Counted from the first letter of the stretch, positions 1 through 9,310 are shown. The stretch is DNA of 64,000 nucleotides from Bacillus changyiensis (GCF_027706145.1 NZ_JAQFWW010000002.1:744001-808000), one strand, 5' to 3'. Notes: generated by a model not told the origin, from the letters alone. Numbers and translations are program-made.

Positions 1-527
1 ATCTGTGATTTTGCATCTGACCATACTTTACTGACATCTTCCCAGGGAAACTCTGTTTCATTCATCATTTTTCTTAGAGCATTATCAAAATAATGTAGGA
101 CTCTATCAAGACTTGACAGGTTTGATCCGAAACTTCCTATTGCATGATTTAATGACTCAGAATTCACCTTAATTTCATCTTCAACTCTTCCAGCCGAAAA
201 TGTATGTTTTCTTTCTGATCGTGATACTGGTGTAACGTTTACCAGTTCTTCGGATGCATCAGTCAGTTCAACTGCCTTTGCAAAACATTGCATAGAGTCT
301 GCAAAATATAATAAACAGCAGCTTGCTTTACTAAAAAAACTAATGTGACCACTCATTTTTTTCTGAAGTGCTTTTGCAGCTTTTCCATTATGTTTTTCTA
401 ACTCTTCACTAAAATAAACCATATTTTCAAATACTTCACTGAAGGCATCTTCCAAGTCACTGATTGTTGTCCTTACCTCTTCTGAAAGGTCCTTATTGAA
501 TCGAATATTTTCTATCTCTTTTCCCAT
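1..527 (-). CDS. Partial helical protein, probably T7SS-linked (3' end outside window)
   Basis: The reading frame starts at an ATG at 527 behind GGAGAAATAGAG and runs open for 175 codons to the window edge, so the C-terminus is missing. It begins MGKEIENIRFNKDLSEEVRT and is rich in Glu, Lys, Ser and Ala, with long stretches likely to form helices. No signal peptide, membrane segment or catalytic motif is visible. Only two bases separate it from the preceding DUF4176 gene, so the two are almost certainly co-transcribed. DUF4176 genes are typical companions of LXG/WXG effector operons of type VII secretion. I infer that this is an accessory or effector N-terminal region of that kind. A canonical LXG start is not recognisable, so the function stays unassigned. 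Confidence 0.6.
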   Translation of the reverse strand, partial: MGKEIENIRFNKDLSEEVRTTISDLEDAFSEVFENMVYFSEELEKHNGKAAKALQKKMSGHISFFSKASCCLLYFADSMQCFAKAVELTDASEELVNVTPVSRSERKHTFSAGRVEDEIKVNSESLNHAIGSFGSNLSSLDRVLHYFDNALRKMMNETEFPWEDVSKVWSDAKSQ

Positions 528-529
528 CT

Positions 530-823
530 CTATTTCTCCTTCATTATGTTTCTTTCTTCTGCATCTGTTAATAACTCATCTAATAGCAGCTCTCTTTGAT
601 CGACGTATCCGTAATGATAGACGAGTTCTATATCATCTTTATCAAACAGAACAAGTTGTTCTTTCGGGTCTGTAAAGCCGTTTGGATATTCGACTGCGGC
701 ATAATCTCTGATGACATTGTTGGTTTCTGAAAACATTTGCCTTCCTATGACGAGCAAACGTCTCGAATCGTTATTCAGACCGACAACACTGCCGACCGAT
801 AGATAATTTTTGTTAAAAAGCAT
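530..823 (-). CDS. DUF4176 protein, T7SS effector-operon accessory
   Basis: A protein of 97 residues matching the DUF4176 pattern: an N-terminal 'SVGSVVGLNN' strand, a central 'LLVIGRQ', then 'DYAAVEYPNGF' and a C-terminal 'FDKDDIELVYHYGY'. The start is placed at ATG 823 because AAGAGGG lies eight bases upstream. An in-frame extension to 886 would add a hydrophobic stretch without a ribosome binding site. Members of this family are small cytoplasmic proteins found in LXG-toxin operons of type VII secretion systems, where they are thought to help effector folding or targeting. The gene runs directly into the truncated helical protein. The family assignment is by motif recognition; the role is inferred from family context. 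Confidence 0.75.
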   Translation of the reverse strand: MLFNKNYLSVGSVVGLNNDSRRLLVIGRQMFSETNNVIRDYAAVEYPNGFTDPKEQLVLFDKDDIELVYHYGYVDQRELLLDELLTDAEERNIMKEK

Positions 824-1028
824 ATATATCCCTCTTTTTTCATAAATTATGTATAAAATCATAAGTAAAAAACATAGGTAAATCATAGCAAAAAGGCTAT
901 GCCTTATTCAATGAACTAAAGTACCACGAAATAAGACCTAACCGTATAAGGAGACTTTTGATTTAAAATAATGACGATTAGGGGGAGTTTTGAAGTAGAG
1001 AAAATGTGCATTTCAATAGAAGGGAAAC

Positions 1029-1700
1029 TTATTCCCCTTCTATCCTTTCTTGCGTATGTTCGATCGTTCCTTTTAACCGTTTGCGAAAAGTGTTTGTCCA
1101 ATTTCCGGAGAGCTGTTCAACTTCGAGAATTCTTTTCAGGGCTTCGATGTTTTTTTTATCATGATGCATGATCTGATTGGCAAATTCGATTGTTACTTGT
1201 TTGGCGTTTGTTTCAAGCCGGTTGATGTTGGACTCTGGGGTGACCCAGCCTTCCTCAAGCACTCGAAAATAAAAACCGGTATAGCCGTTGTTTTGCATGC
1301 GAATTGGGAAGTCTTTCAGGTCATACCTTTTGGCGAGTTTAAAGCACGGTTGTCTTGGCTGGGTTACTTGAACGATGGCTTCTCCGACTTGAAAGATATC
1401 ACCAATGTGGATATTGGTCTCAAGCATGCCTGTTACCGTCAAGTTTTCACCAAACGCTCCATATTCCAGTTTTCTGTTTAGCTCATTTTCCCAATATTGA
1501 TAGTGTTCAAAGGGATACACGCATACCGCTTTATCAACCCCGCCATGGTGAACTAAATCTGCCTGTCCATCACCTTTAAAATTTAATTTTCCTAAATAAA
1601 TGGGCTTTTTGATTTGTGTTTTATAAATACCTGTTTGAATTTCTTTTCCGTTCACATCAATGGTAATGGGCTTGCCTATGTTAATAGAGATGATTTTCAT
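1029..1700 (-). CDS. MOSC domain protein (YiiM/YflK type)
   Basis: A protein of 223 residues. The MOSC core shows 'FKGDGQADLVHHGG', 'YPFEHYQYWENEL', 'GAFGENLTV' and the conserved Cys in 'QPRQPCFKLAKR'. The C-terminal part fits the three-alpha extension of YiiM-like proteins. MOSC proteins bind molybdenum cofactor or move sulfur, and YiiM-type members reduce N-hydroxylated compounds such as 6-hydroxylaminopurine. That specific activity is inferred here. The ATG at 1700 is preferred because AGGAGG sits seven bases upstream, while the ATG at 1706 is too close to it. The stop codon lies inside a short hairpin (ATAGAAGGG / CCCTTCTAT). The gene is divergent from a LysR gene that may control it. Confidence 0.85.
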   Translation of the reverse strand: MKIISINIGKPITIDVNGKEIQTGIYKTQIKKPIYLGKLNFKGDGQADLVHHGGVDKAVCVYPFEHYQYWENELNRKLEYGAFGENLTVTGMLETNIHIGDIFQVGEAIVQVTQPRQPCFKLAKRYDLKDFPIRMQNNGYTGFYFRVLEEGWVTPESNINRLETNAKQVTIEFANQIMHHDKKNIEALKRILEVEQLSGNWTNTFRKRLKGTIEHTQERIEGE

Positions 1701-1772
1701 ACTCATTCCTCCTTATGCTAAGTGTAGCGATTGATGTGGTGATTGTTCAATCTCATAATCTATATGATAATA

Positions 1773-1787
1773 ATAGGAATAGCCTAT
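1773..1787. promoter_or_regulatory. LysR-type T-N11-A box
   Basis: The interrupted palindrome ATAGGAATAGCCTAT lies in the 109-bp gap between the MOSC gene and the LysR gene. It fits the T-N11-A dyad of LysR regulators and lies 22 bp before the LysR start codon, where such a protein could both autoregulate and control the divergent gene. No binding evidence exists beyond symmetry and place. Confidence 0.5.
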
Positions 1788-1809
1788 CATTTATGGGATG
1801 TGAAAGAAA

Positions 1810-2688
1810 GTGGAGTTCAGACAATTAGAATGTTTTATGGCTGTCTGTAAAGAGTTGCATTTTACGAGAGCAGCAGAAAATTTGAATATGTCACAGCCTT
1901 CTTTAAGCCAACAGATTAAAAACTTGGAATCTAAAGTCGGTGTTCCATTATTTGATCGAATCGGCAAGAAAACGGCATTAACTGAAGCAGGCAAAGTTTT
2001 GTTGGTCCATAGTCAACGTATTTTTCATGAAATTGAACAAGCGGAAGCTGCACTTAGCGATTTAAATGGACTGCGAAGAGGACGACTGAGCATCGGATCT
2101 TTGTTAACATGTATCAGCTATTTGCTCCCTGCGGCGATTTTTAAATTTAAAGATTTATATCCTCAAATTGAGCTTTCTGTTTTGGGGTTAAGAACTGGAG
2201 ACATTCGAACAGGCTTGTTAGAAAATAACCTTGATTTAGGTATTGCATTTCTGCCAGTGGATGATGAAGAACTTGAAACGATTCCATTGTTTACGGAAGA
2301 ACTTTCATTAGCTGTTCCATTAGGCCACCCCTTTTCAAAACTGAAAGAAGTCGATATGAAGCTCCTGAAGGATATCCCGATCGTCTTGCTTCCTAAAAAC
2401 TACTTCCTTCGAAAACTAATCGATGAGTACTGTTCAGAAATTGGGATCACACTAAAACCTACCATAGAAATCACGATGGAATCTTTGATACAGATGGTGT
2501 CTGAAGGGATAGGGGCCACCATCCTCCCCATCCGATATCTTACCTATTTAAAAAACGAACAAATTGCAACGGTTCAATTGATCAATCCAACACCTCAAAG
2601 AGAAATTGGCATCATTTATCGAAAAGATAAATACATGTGTACAGCAACTAAAGCTTTTATTGACCAGTTAACAGAGACAACTAGTTAG
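1810..2688 (+). CDS. LysR-family transcriptional regulator
   Basis: A protein of 292 residues, the usual length for the family. The N-terminal winged helix-turn-helix spans roughly residues 1-60 ('MEFRQLECFMAVCKELHFTR', then 'LNMSQPSLSQQIKNLE'). A two-lobed effector-binding domain follows from about residue 90 to the end ('LSIGSLLTCISYLLPAA', 'LDLGIAFLPVDDEELETI'). The start codon is GTG and its upstream sequence GAAAGAAAG is a weak ribosome binding site. The effector cannot be told from sequence. Divergent placement from the MOSC gene with a shared T-N11-A box suggests that gene as a target. Confidence 0.85.
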   Translation: MEFRQLECFMAVCKELHFTRAAENLNMSQPSLSQQIKNLESKVGVPLFDRIGKKTALTEAGKVLLVHSQRIFHEIEQAEAALSDLNGLRRGRLSIGSLLTCISYLLPAAIFKFKDLYPQIELSVLGLRTGDIRTGLLENNLDLGIAFLPVDDEELETIPLFTEELSLAVPLGHPFSKLKEVDMKLLKDIPIVLLPKNYFLRKLIDEYCSEIGITLKPTIEITMESLIQMVSEGIGATILPIRYLTYLKNEQIATVQLINPTPQREIGIIYRKDKYMCTATKAFIDQLTETTS

Positions 2689-2727
2689 AGCAGAGGTTCA
2701 TGCCTGTCTTTCTTTGTCAGCCATGTA

Positions 2728-2766
2728 ATGAACAAAGCCGCCTTATGATGAGGCGGCTTTGTTCAT
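2728..2766. terminator. Bidirectional terminator between lysR and aceA
   Basis: A perfect 16-bp stem with a 7-base loop: the arm ATGAACAAAGCCGCCT is matched by its complement at 2751-2766. It lies between the convergent ends of the LysR gene and aceA. T-runs on either side are short, but the stem is strong and symmetric, so it probably serves both genes. Confidence 0.8.
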
Positions 2767-2769
2767 CTA

Positions 2770-4047
2770 TTAATGTTGAAACTGCTCAGTTTCTGTTGAA
2801 CCTTTTAGCGCTGTTGTTGATGAAGTCCCACCTGCAACAACTTGTGCAACTTCATCAAAATAACTTGTTCCGACTTCACGCTGGTGTCTTGTTGCTGTGT
2901 AACCATGAACTTCACTAGCAAACTCTGCTTGCTGAAGGTCAGAGTATGCCGCCATTCCGCGTGTTTTATATTGGCGCGCTAGCTCAAACATACCGTGATT
3001 TAACGCATGGAAACCAGCTAGTGTAACAAACTGGAATTTATATCCCATTTGACTGAGTTCTTTTTGGAAATTTAAAATGCTATCATCATTAAGTTTTGCT
3101 TTCCAATTAAATGAAGGAGAGCAATTATAGGCAAGCAGTTTGCCCGGGAATTTCTCATGAATAGCTTGGGCGAAGCGACGAGCCTCATCAATGTTCGGTT
3201 CTGAAGTTTCACACCAGATGAGATCAGCGTAAGGCGCATATGCTAAACCTCTGGCAATCGCTTGCTCAAGTCCGGCTTTCGTTTTGAAAAACCCTTCAGT
3301 TGTCCGTTCTCCTGTTAAGAAAGGTGCATCATACCCGTCAACATCACTTGTGATGAGGTCGGCCGCATTTGCATCTGTCCGAGCGATCAAAATGGTCGGC
3401 ACTCCCATGACATCTGCGGCAAGGCGCGCAGCAATTAAATTGCGGACAGCCGTCTGTGTCGGCAAGAGGACTTTACCGCCTAAATGTCCGCATTTTTTCT
3501 CAGATGAAAGCTGATCTTCAAAATGAACACCTGCTGCTCCCGCTTCAATCATGTTTTTCATCAGTTCAAAAACGTTCAGCTGGCCACCGAAGCCTGCTTC
3601 AGCGTCAGCTACAATCGGTGCGAACCAATCGATGTCCTCTTTTCCTTCCAGATAGTGAATTTGATCAGCACGCTGGAGCGCACGATTAATTTTTTTGACG
3701 ACCTCTGGCACACTGTTTGCTGGATACAGACTTTGATCAGGATACATGCTTCCTGATAAATTCGCATCTGCCGCCACTTGCCAGCCGCTTAAATAGATAG
3801 CTTTTAATCCGGCTTTCACTTGCTGCATCGCTTGGTTGCCGGTCAAAGCACCGAGGGCAGGAATGAAATCTTCCGTATGAAGAAGCTTCCACAGTTTTTC
3901 GGAACCGCGCCTTGCCAGTGTATATTCGATTTCAAGTGATCCCCTTAAACGAACGACATCTTCAGCCTGATATGGTCTTGTAATTCCCTTCCATCTCTCA
4001 TCCTGCTTCCAGTTTTCCTTTATTTGACTCACCATTTCTCTCCCCAT
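2770..4047 (-). CDS. aceA: Isocitrate lyase
   Basis: Cleaves isocitrate into succinate and glyoxylate, the first step of the glyoxylate bypass that allows growth on acetate or fatty acids. The family signature KKCGH with the catalytic Cys is present ('[12 protein letters not shown]', near residue 187), as are 'DAEAGFGG' and 'CETSEPN'. The length of about 425 residues is normal. Three in-frame ATGs occur at 4056, 4047 and 4035; 4047 has the best spacing from GGGGAGG. The gene follows aceB with a gap of under 20 bases, so the pair form one operon. B. subtilis 168 lacks this pathway, while some related Bacillus species have it. Confidence 0.95.
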   Translation of the reverse strand: MGREMVSQIKENWKQDERWKGITRPYQAEDVVRLRGSLEIEYTLARRGSEKLWKLLHTEDFIPALGALTGNQAMQQVKAGLKAIYLSGWQVAADANLSGSMYPDQSLYPANSVPEVVKKINRALQRADQIHYLEGKEDIDWFAPIVADAEAGFGGQLNVFELMKNMIEAGAAGVHFEDQLSSEKKCGHLGGKVLLPTQTAVRNLIAARLAADVMGVPTILIARTDANAADLITSDVDGYDAPFLTGERTTEGFFKTKAGLEQAIARGLAYAPYADLIWCETSEPNIDEARRFAQAIHEKFPGKLLAYNCSPSFNWKAKLNDDSILNFQKELSQMGYKFQFVTLAGFHALNHGMFELARQYKTRGMAAYSDLQQAEFASEVHGYTATRHQREVGTSYFDEVAQVVAGGTSSTTALKGSTETEQFQH

Positions 4048-4065
4048 GTTACTCATTCCTCCCCT

Positions 4066-5655
4066 TTACAATTTGTCATATGCAGATATTGTTAAGAAGT
4101 CTGCAAATTGATTGGTAAACACAAGTTGTTCCAATAGTTCTCTAGCTTCTTCAAAGCGACCACTCTGAAATTGTGTTGCTCCAATTTCATTAGTGATTTT
4201 CTTCATTTCTTCATCGATCATTGTCTTGATCATCTCTGCTGTTACTTCACGACCATCATTGAGAATGGCTTTAGAGTGACGCACCCATTGCCATAGCTGG
4301 GCTCTGGAAATTTCCGCTGTTGCGGCATCTTCCATTAAATGATCGATCGGTGCCGCGCCTCTGCCTGATAACCAAGAAGCCAGATAGCGAATGCTCGCAC
4401 TGATGTTTGTGCGGACACCGCCTTCTGTGATTTCGCCTTTTGGCACTTCAAGCAAATCTTTTCCCTCAATTTTGACATCTTCTCTTTTTCTATGAATCTG
4501 GTTGTCAGTCGGCATATACTCATTAAAGACATCAAGAGCTGTCTGAATCATTCCCGGATGAGCAATCCATGTTCCATCATGCCCATCTTTTGCTTCACGC
4601 TCCTTATCTTCACGAATTTTCGTAAATGCTGCTTCATTGATCTCAGGGTTATTTTTGGCGGGAATTTGCGCTGCCATCCCTCCGATCGCATGAGCATTTC
4701 GTTTATGGCATGTTTGAATGGCCAAAAGTGAATAAGCTCTCATATTCGGAACCGTCATGGTGACAGCTGAACGATCAGGGAGGATCACTTCATCCCGATT
4801 GCGGAATTTCTTAATAAAACTAAAAATATAATCCCAGCGTCCACAATTCAGACCTGCCGAATGTTCCTTCAGTTCATACAAAATTTCATCCATCTCAAAA
4901 GCCGCCAAAATCGTTTCGATGAGGACTGTAGCTCTAATCGTTCCTTGAGGAATACGCAAATCGTTTTGACTATAGACAAACACATCATTCCAAAGCCTTG
5001 CCTCAAGATGATTTTCCAATTTAGGCAAATAGAAATAAGGACCGCTTCCTTTTTCAATCAGTGCTTTAGCATTATGGAAAAAATAAAGACCAAAATCGAA
5101 TAAACTGGCTGACACAGCCTTCCCATCTACTAGGACATGCTTTTCTTCTAAGTGCCATCCTCTCGGTCTGACCTTAAGAACAGCCGGATTGTCACTAAGT
5201 TGATACCGCTTACCATTTTCATTTGTAAAAGAAATTGTCCCTCGAATGGCATCCCGCAAATTGATTTGGCCTTCAAGACAATTTTCCCAAGTCGGCGAAT
5301 TCGCATCTTCAAAATCCGCCATAAATACCTTTGCCCCAGAGTTCAAAGCATTGATGACCATTTTTCGGTCAACTGGACCAGTGATCTCAACCCGGCGATC
5401 TTGCAAATCCGCCGGGATCTTCGCCACTGTCCAATCTCCTTCACGAATATGCTTCGTCTCCGGCAAAAAATCCGGATTCTTGCCTTTATCAATCTCGGTT
5501 TGAACTGTTTTTCGCAAGTTTAATAGTTCTCTTCTTCGCTCACCAAAATGATGTTCAAGCCGTCCAATAAATTGAAGCGCTTCATCTGTTAAGATTTCTT
5601 CATATTCAGGCTTCATTGCTCCCGTGATTTCTATCTGCTTCTCCTCTGTTTTCAT
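4066..5655 (-). CDS. aceB: Malate synthase A
   Basis: Condenses glyoxylate with acetyl-CoA to malate, the second step of the glyoxylate bypass. The 529-residue protein carries typical malate synthase A stretches: '[15 protein letters not shown]', '[12 protein letters not shown]', '[14 protein letters not shown]', '[12 protein letters not shown]' and '[13 protein letters not shown]'. The ATG at 5655 is chosen because AAGGGTGAG lies just before it. A GTG 21 bases upstream is in frame but less well placed. It is followed by aceA and preceded by a small yhfH-type gene 44 bp upstream; all three read the same way, so it is likely the middle gene of one transcript. Confidence 0.95.
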   Translation of the reverse strand: MKTEEKQIEITGAMKPEYEEILTDEALQFIGRLEHHFGERRRELLNLRKTVQTEIDKGKNPDFLPETKHIREGDWTVAKIPADLQDRRVEITGPVDRKMVINALNSGAKVFMADFEDANSPTWENCLEGQINLRDAIRGTISFTNENGKRYQLSDNPAVLKVRPRGWHLEEKHVLVDGKAVSASLFDFGLYFFHNAKALIEKGSGPYFYLPKLENHLEARLWNDVFVYSQNDLRIPQGTIRATVLIETILAAFEMDEILYELKEHSAGLNCGRWDYIFSFIKKFRNRDEVILPDRSAVTMTVPNMRAYSLLAIQTCHKRNAHAIGGMAAQIPAKNNPEINEAAFTKIREDKEREAKDGHDGTWIAHPGMIQTALDVFNEYMPTDNQIHRKREDVKIEGKDLLEVPKGEITEGGVRTNISASIRYLASWLSGRGAAPIDHLMEDAATAEISRAQLWQWVRHSKAILNDGREVTAEMIKTMIDEEMKKITNEIGATQFQSGRFEEARELLEQLVFTNQFADFLTISAYDKL

Positions 5656-5699
5656 CTCACCCTTACCCCTTTTCACATTTGTTATCTAACAGTTATCGC

Positions 5700-5837
5700 T
5701 TACTCACCTTTTTTAGCAAGACAGCGTTCACATTCCATGAAATAAGATTCAGCCTGCTCCTCAACAGGTTCACCACATTCAGGACACGTTTTTTTAGGAA
5801 GCGTTCTGAAGAATTCCATTGGGCTTTTCATGCTCAT
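5700..5837 (-). CDS. yhfH: YhfH-family small zinc-ribbon protein
   Basis: A 45-residue protein starting MSMKSPMEFFRTLPKKTCPE behind the ribosome binding site AAGGAGTGG. It has two Cys pairs, CPEC at residues 18-21 and CERC at residues 36-39, consistent with a zinc ribbon. The spacing and the 'FFRTLPKK-C..C' start match the YhfH family of small Bacillus proteins of unknown function. It ends 44 bp before aceB with no terminator between them, so it is probably the first gene of the glyoxylate-bypass transcript. Why it accompanies these enzymes is not known. Confidence 0.8.
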   Translation of the reverse strand: MSMKSPMEFFRTLPKKTCPECGEPVEEQAESYFMECERCLAKKGE

Positions 5838-6053
5838 CTTGTTCCACTCCTTTTTATACAACAGTTTGTTATTGTTTTATTCTGTTGTAGTACAGTATAT
5901 AACGCAACTTTCAAAATGTACACCCTTTTTTTCAAAAATATTGATTTTTTTCCATGGAATTTAGCGGTGATTGAAGGTGAAGTGTTGGAGGGATCGGTAA
6001 AAATTAGGTTTATAGGAAAGTGGGGCTGTCCAATAATAAGTCCAAAAAATAAA

Positions 6054-6090
6054 GCAAGTGGAGAAACATGAGTTGTGTTTCTCCACTTGC
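6054..6090 (+). terminator. Strong hairpin with T-rich tail, no intact gene before it
   Basis: A perfect 15-bp stem (arm GCAAGTGGAGAAACA, complement at 6076-6090) with a 7-base loop, followed by TAATTTTTTG and a second T run. It reads as an intrinsic terminator on the + strand, yet no intact + strand gene lies upstream. It is probably left over from a lost gene or mobile element. The sequence before it (GGGGCTGTCCAATAA) resembles the terminators at 28224 and 34353. Confidence 0.6.
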
Positions 6091-6120
6091 TAATTTTTTG
6101 TTTCGTTTTTTCACTAATGT

Positions 6121-6297
6121 AGTAAAGAAACCCTTAGCACTCTAAATGACCTTGATGAAGTTATTGTTGAAAATACCGGTACTATTTTTGATTCATTATT
6201 TTCTGCTATGTCAATGGCAAAGTTAATATTTGATAATCTATTAGGAATGAATCAATCAGATCTAGCCAGAGCTGACTTTTTAAAGAACGACTCATAA
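6121..6297 (+). pseudogene. Unidentified gene remnant
   Basis: An open frame of about 58 codons with no start ends in TAA just before the MFS remnant. It reads SKETLSTLNDLDEVIV and later 'FDSLFSAMSMAKLIFDNLLG'. The amino acid mix looks protein-like, but I do not recognise the family. No ribosome binding site or ATG fits an independent short gene. It is most likely the 3' part of a gene whose front half was lost when the upstream terminator was juxtaposed. Confidence 0.35.
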
Positions 6298-6740
6298 ATG
6301 ATAGGTTTATTTAAAAAAAGAAACTTTTTTTTGTTATTCATACGACGATTATATGCTTTATGTTGTCTGCTTTCTTTTGGTTTAACTCATACTTATCAAG
6401 CAGTTCGCTGGTTACTTTAATAAGTTTTGGACTTGCTTTTATACCGATTGGGATTCATAATGTGACTTTAAATACAATCATTCAAACGTTAGTGAGCGAG
6501 GAAATGATTGGCAGAGTATTTGCTATAGTAGGTTCTTTATCCGCATTATTTTTACCAATTGGTTCTCTATTAGGCGGTTATTTATCAACTTTTATTGATA
6601 TTAGATCTATTTATGGACTTGGGGGCTTGGCTATTCTTTTCATTTCTATTTACTGGTTGATAACTCCAAAATTAAGAACACTGCCAGCCCCCGCCCATGT
6701 CACTGAAGAACACCGTGCAAAAGAGCACAATTTTAACTAA
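6298..6740 (+). pseudogene. Broken MFS efflux transporter
   Basis: Two pieces of one transporter are fused out of frame. The first (from ATG 6298) begins MIGLFKKRNFFLLFI, which is how MFS efflux proteins of the macrolide-efflux type start. After a frameshift near 6315-6340 a second frame carries the last four to five membrane segments: 'LVTLISFGLAFIPIGIHN', the typical 'EEMIGRVFAIVGSLSALFLP' and 'GSLLGGYL'. About 130 C-terminal residues remain of an expected 400, so most of the gene is deleted. It cannot encode a working transporter. Confidence 0.75.
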
Positions 6741-6759
6741 GTTTTAGCTCGCGAACATG

Positions 6760-7749
6760 CTAATCATGGAGAGAATGAACCGCCTCTTCATGTCTAGCAG
6801 GAAACAACTTCATTTCGGATGCATCTAGGTCCTCATGATATAAACACACTTTTTGAATTTGCCGATTTTGATAAAGATGATAGTAATAGCTACACGTTTC
6901 ATTGCACATCGCGGCTGTATATTGTGTATAATCATCTTCACCTTGGTCAGTGATTACAATGCCTTTTGGTATATTCATATTTGCGAGAATATGAAAAGCA
7001 GCCGATACTCCGTTTCGTTCACCGGAAACCGGTTTGATATGTTCCTTTAAATAGGTAGTCCTGACAAACCGTGATGGTGGTGTAAAATCTCCTGGCAGCC
7101 CAGCGGACCCTGATCCTTGGCCAAATGCTGACAACTTCAGTTCCCCCAAGGTTTTAGTATCATGTTGTTCTGGACGAAGGCCTATATAATTTCTTAAGTT
7201 TGTCAAATGCCATGGAAATTCTGGACTGTTGGTCAACACACCAACAGGGTTATCATAAATTTGAATGCCAGCTGCTGTCGGCTCAATCACTATGCTCTGA
7301 CCTGTTCGATCTGACAATATCCAATGTAAAGGTGTTAATGTCTTAAGCAGTTCGACCTCTTTCTCAACAATGGAAATGGACTTGACTGCTTTTTTCACAT
7401 CCTCGATATTACGACACATTGACAGTACCCATGTGACAAACTCATGTGGAGCGATATGATCATGATGCTCCTTCAATGTTTTTTCATAGACAGCATAACC
7501 CGGGAAATAAAGTGCCGCACATGCCAGCCCTTTTTCATTCACACCATCTGCAAACAAAGCATTTTTAAGCTTTCTACCCATGCCAATAAAGGCATAGGTA
7601 GATTTATGTACTTTGCCGTCTACTTCACTCTCCCATTGATAATGCCTTGGTTGTAAAAGGACTTGCCCATTAAGCTGAAAAGAAAAATCCATCGTTCTTG
7701 CCAAAATATGTTCCTCACTAGCGGTTGTCAAGGTCATACTTGTACACAT
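6760..7749 (-). CDS. yxeI: Choloylglycine hydrolase / penicillin V acylase family protein
   Basis: An Ntn hydrolase of 329 residues. Removal of the first Met exposes Cys2 (MCTSMTLTT), the nucleophile of this family. Other family residues are visible: Arg and Asp in 'LARTMDF', Asn in '[10 protein letters not shown]' and Arg in 'SRFVRTTYL'. There is no signal peptide, so it should be cytoplasmic. Relatives cleave conjugated bile salts, penicillin V or N-acyl homoserine lactones; which substrate applies here cannot be read from sequence. It corresponds to B. subtilis YxeI in length and motifs. It is a single gene separated from abn2 by a terminator. Confidence 0.88.
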   Translation of the reverse strand: MCTSMTLTTASEEHILARTMDFSFQLNGQVLLQPRHYQWESEVDGKVHKSTYAFIGMGRKLKNALFADGVNEKGLACAALYFPGYAVYEKTLKEHHDHIAPHEFVTWVLSMCRNIEDVKKAVKSISIVEKEVELLKTLTPLHWILSDRTGQSIVIEPTAAGIQIYDNPVGVLTNSPEFPWHLTNLRNYIGLRPEQHDTKTLGELKLSAFGQGSGSAGLPGDFTPPSRFVRTTYLKEHIKPVSGERNGVSAAFHILANMNIPKGIVITDQGEDDYTQYTAAMCNETCSYYYHLYQNRQIQKVCLYHEDLDASEMKLFPARHEEAVHSLHD

Positions 7750-7840
7750 TGCGCCTCATTCCTTTTCACATAATATTAATATTTCACTTGGTGAACTAAT
7801 TGGTTTTTATTTTAGCAAAAATGGGTTGAATAAGCCAAAA

Positions 7841-7867
7841 AATAGCCTCATATAACATGAGGCCATT
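7841..7867 (-). terminator. Terminator after abn2
   Basis: Inverted arms GCCTCAT (7845-7851) and ATGAGGC (7857-7863) extend outward through an A-rich/T-rich pair with one mismatch. The hairpin lies just past the stop codon of abn2 and is followed on the - strand by TTTTTTGG. Confidence 0.7.
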
Positions 7868-7877
7868 TTAAAAGAAG

Positions 7878-9287
7878 TTATTTTTTACTTCCCCACACTG
7901 CATCACCCTCGTGCGACAAACCGCTGAATGTCATGACTTCTCGTTCAGAACCCGAATCCCATTGTTGCAAAAATACACCATTATATCTTTTTCCAGAAAT
8001 CTTTAATTCCATTTTGTTATCTCCATTTATCTTCCAACTTCCGGTTAGCGCGCCAGATACTTCACCGTTTTGTTTCAAAGTGATATTAAGCTGTTTTTTT
8101 ATCTGAGCAGAAATGTCTTTCCCATGTTGAATCAGTTTGTACTCACCAACCACATCTTGCTTGTTCACTTTCTTCAGCGACTCTCCCGCATATCGGTGAG
8201 GTGCGACGACAGGCCAGCCTTTTTTGTTCATCATCATCTGATGAACACGGACTTGATGTTCTTCGCCTCTTCCCGGAAAACGAGTGTGGAAAATTAAATA
8301 GGATTTCCCGCTTTTCTCATCGTAATAAGCAGAGTTATGACCTGGGGAGACATAACCGTATTCAGTACCGTTGTTGTTTTTAAATGAGAAATTCCCCATC
8401 AGCTTGACGCCATAAGGTTCAATGGAGCGGTCATCAAAAACGGTGCCTGGTTTACCATGGACATTCACCATTTCATGACCTTTCGCATCATAATATGGCC
8501 CATCAGGGTTTTTGGAGCGAACAACACGGATGTTGTAGCCACCGACAGCATCAAGACCACCAAATGACATGAACATGTAATAATCATGAGTTTTTGGGTG
8601 ATAAAGAATGTATGCACCTTCAATTCGACTGTGGTTACCGCCAATCAGTTTTTTCCCATATCCCTGATTCGGCAGAGGTAAACCGGTTTTCGGATCCATC
8701 TTTAAAATAAATATTCCTCCTGAATAAGATCCATACACCATCCACAGTTTTCCCTCCTTATCATAGAAAGTGTGTGGATCAACGGCATTCGGATGTTTTG
8801 TTGCATCATACTTCGTCCCATCTTGGCTAAGCCCGTCCATTCCTGATTTTAAAAAGATCCCTTTATTTCGATATGGCCCTTCTATGTTGTCTGAGACAGC
8901 AATCCCAAGGGCTGATCTTGGGGAGTCCCCGCGACAAGCGTTGTAATACATATAAAACTTACCGTCTCCTAGCTGTCTGACATCTGCAGCCCATAGTGTC
9001 TTCGTTTCCGCCCATGTAAACGTTTCTTTTAATTCATCATAAACATTCCGAATTAGAGGATTGTTCTGATCAACACGAGATGAAATTTGTTTCCACTTCA
9101 TCAAATCAGTTGATTTTGCTGACGCCAAATGAGAGCCAAACACATAAAATGTGTCATTTACTTTAATCACTGATGGATCATGAACACTGACTTCGTGAAA
9201 GTCAGGTTTTTGGATTTGGGCAAATACTGGGCTAGGCAATAAACAAATCGCGAAAATGACAAATAGTCTTAGTAGGTACTTTTTCAT
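7878..9287 (-). CDS. abn2: Secreted endo-1,5-alpha-L-arabinanase, GH43
   Basis: Hydrolyses internal alpha-1,5 bonds of arabinan outside the cell. The 469-residue protein starts MKKYLLRLFVIFAICLLP and has a signal peptide ending near PVFA. The GH43 five-blade propeller follows, with the catalytic Asp in 'SVHDPSVI', the pKa-setting Asp in 'NAVDPHTFYD' and the catalytic Glu in 'RIEGAYILYHP'. The last 110 residues form the extra beta-barrel domain of the B. subtilis YxiA/Abn2 type. ATG 9287 is chosen for its signal peptide and the AGGAGA upstream. A cre-like site lies 24 bp before the start, suggesting catabolite repression. Confidence 0.92.
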   Translation of the reverse strand: MKKYLLRLFVIFAICLLPSPVFAQIQKPDFHEVSVHDPSVIKVNDTFYVFGSHLASAKSTDLMKWKQISSRVDQNNPLIRNVYDELKETFTWAETKTLWAADVRQLGDGKFYMYYNACRGDSPRSALGIAVSDNIEGPYRNKGIFLKSGMDGLSQDGTKYDATKHPNAVDPHTFYDKEGKLWMVYGSYSGGIFILKMDPKTGLPLPNQGYGKKLIGGNHSRIEGAYILYHPKTHDYYMFMSFGGLDAVGGYNIRVVRSKNPDGPYYDAKGHEMVNVHGKPGTVFDDRSIEPYGVKLMGNFSFKNNNGTEYGYVSPGHNSAYYDEKSGKSYLIFHTRFPGRGEEHQVRVHQMMMNKKGWPVVAPHRYAGESLKKVNKQDVVGEYKLIQHGKDISAQIKKQLNITLKQNGEVSGALTGSWKINGDNKMELKISGKRYNGVFLQQWDSGSEREVMTFSGLSHEGDAVWGSKK

Positions 9288-9310
9288 ATTGAATTGTTCT
9301 CCTCTCATAA

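Noticed and set aside
886..908. CATAGC / GCTATG hairpin before the DUF4176 gene
   Set aside because: Short stem with no T run and no gene ending nearby on the relevant strand; too weak to call a terminator.
5152..5523. A 123-codon open frame on the + strand opposite aceB
   Set aside because: Shadow of the malate synthase gene; no start signals and no family resemblance.
6025..6045. GGGGCTGTCCAATAA as an insertion-sequence end
   Set aside because: No matching inverted end, transposase remnant or target duplication was found; the same words recur in terminators at 28224 and 34353, which explains them better.
6132..6141. TTAGCACTC resembling a CIRCE half site
   Set aside because: The inverted partner GAGTGCTAA is missing at the required 9-base distance, and the stretch reads as part of a gene remnant.
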